Positions 5,774 to 7,699 of a stretch of 7,699 nt of DNA are shown in pieces (the stretch's first letter is position 1; the number at the start of each line of letters is the position of its first letter). Source of the stretch: Syntrophobacterales bacterium (lineage in GTDB: Bacteria; Desulfobacterota; Desulfobaccia; Desulfobaccales; 0-14-0-80-60-11); contig JALNYP010000118.1 in the NCBI GenBank assembly GCA_023229795.1, positions 327 through 8,025 of the forward strand. Direction: 5' to 3'. The notes beneath the pieces were generated by a model. It was not told the DNA's origin. It saw nothing but the letters and a program-made list of their open reading frames with translations, and did no database searches. The position numbers were made by a program, and so were the translations under genes.

Positions 5774-5794
5774 ATTCCTCCTCAAGTGAGGAAT
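5774..5794 (+). promoter_or_regulatory. Hairpin overlapping the ribosome binding site of the Spy-like gene
   Basis: attcctc (5774-5780) is the exact reverse complement of gaggaat (5788-5794), with a 7-base loop. The right arm contains GAGGA, the only plausible Shine-Dalgarno for the ATG at 5797. A second register (tcctc at 5779-5783 with gagga at 5788-5792, 4-base loop) masks the same bases. Translation may thus depend on opening this stem, for example by coupling to the upstream gene; that role is inferred. Confidence 0.4.
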
Positions 5795-5796
5795 AC

Positions 5797-6327
5797 ATGA
5801 AGCGGAATTTCTGGATCTACTTGCTGGTCTTTTCCCTGGCGCTCAATCTCGGGGGGCTGGCCACCTATGTCTACATGCGCTATCAGACCCGGGGTTTCTG
5901 GCGAGAGTCGGCGCCTCAAAAGCTATTCCAGGAAATGTGGGGGTCCCTAAATTTGGAGCCGGGGCAAAAACAAGCTTTGGAGAGCCTGCTTCCCGAGCAC
6001 CGCCGCCGGGTCCGAGAACTGCGGGAGGGATTGGCCCAAAAAAGAAGAGAACTATTTGAGATAACCAAAGAGGGAACCGACGCCTGGCCAGCCATGCAGG
6101 CAAAAGTAAAAGAGGTGAGCGCGCTCCAGGGGCAGTTGGAAGCGGAGGTGCTGCGGTTCTGTCTGGCCTTCCAGGAGCACCTGAAACCGGAGCAAAAAGG
6201 TGCATTCATTATGTTCGTGGAGCGTCGAATGATCAATGCCCAGGGAGGCAGAGGCCGAAGGTCTCCCCGATGGAAGAGCGATATGGGGGTTGGTCCCCCG
6301 CAGGTCGCCAAGCCCTGCGGTCCTTAA
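5797..6327 (+). CDS. Membrane-anchored Spy/CpxP-like periplasmic protein (metal-resistance sensor type)
   Basis: A 176-residue protein with an uncleaved N-terminal membrane anchor (about residues 5-27, then YMRYQTRGFWR) and an all-helical, charged periplasmic domain. The two LxxxQ-type elements typical of the Spy/CpxP/ZraP (Metal_resist-like) group are visible: LNLEPGQKQALESL (51-64) and LKPEQKGAF (129-137). Between them are long Glu/Arg/Lys-rich helices (about 66-128), likely an antiparallel hairpin. The last 30 residues are basic and Gly/Pro-rich, probably disordered. Relatives act as periplasmic chaperones or as metal/envelope-stress sensors paired with sigma factors or two-component systems, but no such regulator lies in the window. 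It is 65 bases downstream of the glycosyltransferase gene and 65 upstream of the peptidase gene, on the same strand. The start at 5797 is set by GAGGA and the anchor; the frame is open back to 5749 (16 extra residues). Confidence 0.78.
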   Translation: MKRNFWIYLLVFSLALNLGGLATYVYMRYQTRGFWRESAPQKLFQEMWGSLNLEPGQKQALESLLPEHRRRVRELREGLAQKRRELFEITKEGTDAWPAMQAKVKEVSALQGQLEAEVLRFCLAFQEHLKPEQKGAFIMFVERRMINAQGGRGRRSPRWKSDMGVGPPQVAKPCGP

Positions 6328-6392
6328 CCTATCTGGGGTTTTGCATGCGGTAGGCAGGGAGAAGCTATTTTTTCTGATGGTGGATTACATCA

Positions 6393-7699
6393 ATGGCCAA
6401 GCTACGGAAATTCAGATCGGTTTTTCTGAGCGGTTTTGCGCTGATCCTCGGCGCGCAACTGTTAGCCGAGACTGCTGACGCAGCCATCCGGCCCCCTCAG
6501 CGGCTTCCGGAATACCGCCTGCACGTTTCCTTTGATATTCCCCACGGAAAAATTCTGGGCCGGGCTACCATTCTGGCACCCCGCGGTACGAAGCTGACCC
6601 TTGACCGGAGCGAGTTCAAGATCAGGAGCCTGACGCATAACGGCAAAGAGGTCGCGAGCCGCCAATCGGGGGAGGAGATCGTGTTGCAGGCCGAAGGCCC
6701 CGTTCACCTGACCTATGAGGCGGACCTGAAAACTACCGAAGACAACATAATAGATGACCGCGGCATCCTTCTCCAGGATAATTGGTATCCCTCCTTGGCC
6801 GGATTCTACCATATTCGGCTCAGCGCGACGTTGCCGAAAGGCTACGTAGCCGTCTCCGAAGCGGACCGGATCACCCAAACCGAAAAAGACGGTTCCGTAG
6901 AGTTTGCCTTCGACTTTCCGCACCCCGTACATGACCAGCGCGGCATTAGTTTTGTGGCCTCCCGCCGATTTGAAATCTCTCGGGACTCATATAACCATAT
7001 CGAACTTTGCACCTATCTCTTCCCGGAGGAGGCACACCTGACCCCTCGCTACCTGGAGCGATTAAAGCTCGCTCTCAAGAGGTACGAAGGCCTATTTGGC
7101 CCGTATCCTTTCCGGCGCCTGGCTATCGTGGGAAGGTTGCTGCCGGAGACCGAAGCTGCGCCCACCTTTGTCCTCATGGGACAGGAGGAGTTGCAACTGC
7201 CGGACCTGGGAGAGACCAACCTGGACCACGAAATCGCCCACCAGTGGTTAGGCTTGGCTGTGTCCCCGGATTATGACCGGGGCAACTGGTGCGAAGGCTT
7301 GACTCTCCATTTTGCTGACCACTCTTTAACAGAGGCACCAGGCGAGGATTGGCAATACCGCCGCGGGGTCCTGGCCTGTTTTCAGAACAACCTGCGCCCC
7401 GGCCAGGAATTTCCCTTAGGGCGGTTCACCGAGCGAGTCGGCCGTTCATCCAGCGCCATCGGCTACTGCAAAGGGGCAATGGTGGTCCATATGCTCCGAG
7501 AGAGGCTGGGGGACCAGGTATTTCTTGCGGCCATCAAAGACTTTGTTAAAACCAACTCCTTCACCATCGCCTCGTGGGATGACCTGAGAAATTCCTTTGA
7601 GCGCATTGCCCACCAAGATCTTTCCCGGTTCTTCCAACAGTGGGTGGATCATGCCGGCCAGCCGGAACTTAAAGTTACTGAGATCAGCCAGGAAAAAAG
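6393..7699 (+). CDS. Exported M1-family-like zinc metallopeptidase, 3'-partial
   Basis: The frame is open from ATG 6393 to the window edge: 435 complete codons with no stop. An in-frame TGA at 6375-6377 means 6393 is the first usable ATG. Residues 1-30 are a signal peptide (basic start, core at 10-24, ADA-A cleavage). A beta-rich N-terminal region (about 40-195) resembles the M1 N-domain. The catalytic region then shows HEIAH (279-283) and a third zinc-ligand Glu301 in GNWCEGLTLHFAD, followed by YCKGAMVVHMLRE (358-370), whose Tyr358 matches the M1 transition-state tyrosine. It ends with RFFQQWVDHAGQPEL (412-426), the usual end of the catalytic helix bundle. The GxMEN exopeptidase motif is absent; TEAAPTFVLMG lies in its place. 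The spacing from the last HEIAH His to Glu301 is 17 rather than the canonical 18 residues. The ribosome site is weak (GGTGG nine bases upstream). Likely a periplasmic peptidase; specificity unknown. Confidence 0.88.
   Translation, partial: MAKLRKFRSVFLSGFALILGAQLLAETADAAIRPPQRLPEYRLHVSFDIPHGKILGRATILAPRGTKLTLDRSEFKIRSLTHNGKEVASRQSGEEIVLQAEGPVHLTYEADLKTTEDNIIDDRGILLQDNWYPSLAGFYHIRLSATLPKGYVAVSEADRITQTEKDGSVEFAFDFPHPVHDQRGISFVASRRFEISRDSYNHIELCTYLFPEEAHLTPRYLERLKLALKRYEGLFGPYPFRRLAIVGRLLPETEAAPTFVLMGQEELQLPDLGETNLDHEIAHQWLGLAVSPDYDRGNWCEGLTLHFADHSLTEAPGEDWQYRRGVLACFQNNLRPGQEFPLGRFTERVGRSSSAIGYCKGAMVVHMLRERLGDQVFLAAIKDFVKTNSFTIASWDDLRNSFERIAHQDLSRFFQQWVDHAGQPELKVTEISQEK

Noticed and set aside
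6312..6358. ccctgc/gcaggg inverted repeat after the Spy-like gene as a terminator
   Set aside because: The stem is only six base pairs with a loop of about 35 bases and no directly adjoining T tract.
6236..6478. 80-codon plus-strand frame spanning the end of the Spy-like gene and the start of the peptidase gene
   Set aside because: It overlaps the peptidase signal peptide in another frame and encodes nothing recognisable; the 6393 frame is far better supported.

Overview
The window is GC-rich bacterial chromosome, densely packed with protein genes and with no RNA gene, transposon or CRISPR array that I can recognise. The style of the proteins (a stand-alone Mrp/ApbC-type ATPase with a CPHCG motif, small exported OB-like proteins, a Spy/CpxP-like anchored protein, a NodC/HasA-like glycosyltransferase) and the strong AGGAGG-type ribosome sites suggest a Gram-negative anaerobe such as a member of the Desulfobacterota. 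That placement is inference from family resemblance, not something measured here.

Layout. Bases 2-901 hold the C-terminal nine tenths of a glyceraldehyde-3-phosphate dehydrogenase gene. It is broken by an in-frame amber codon at 50-52 and is followed by a clear intrinsic terminator (923-981). Next, on the minus strand, is a tiny lipoprotein gene (991-1206). A non-coding stretch with a perfect 16-bp palindrome (1262-1277) follows. The rest of the window reads on the plus strand: a signal-peptide-bearing SAM methyltransferase of the O-methyltransferase type, whose last ~34 codons are thrown out of frame by one extra C in a C5 run (2022-2026); a small exported OB-like protein (2318-2785); an Mrp/NBP35 P-loop ATPase (2903-3775); a second, paralogous OB-like protein (3881-4321); a membrane GT2 glycosyltransferase (4373-5731); a membrane-anchored Spy/CpxP-like protein (5797-6327); and an M1-type zinc metallopeptidase (6393 to the window end, still open).

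How the genes may work together. Apart from GAPDH and Mrp, every product carries a signal peptide, lipobox or membrane segment, so this is mainly a cell-envelope neighbourhood. The plus-strand genes from mrp onward are separated by about 50-105 bases and could be co-transcribed. The GT2 enzyme probably makes or exports a polysaccharide. The Spy-like protein, the OB-like pair and the peptidase would act in the periplasm. No single known pathway joins them.

The most notable observations are: two gene-breaking lesions (amber in gap, +1 in the methyltransferase) that are either sequencing/assembly errors or real decay; a pair of exported paralogues bracketing a cytosolic Fe-S-type ATPase; a predicted exported SAM methyltransferase; a GT2 enzyme whose QxxRW motif has Met for Gln; an M1-like peptidase lacking the GxMEN signature; and a hairpin that can mask the ribosome site of the Spy-like gene. 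I did not find a clearly new defence or mobile system.
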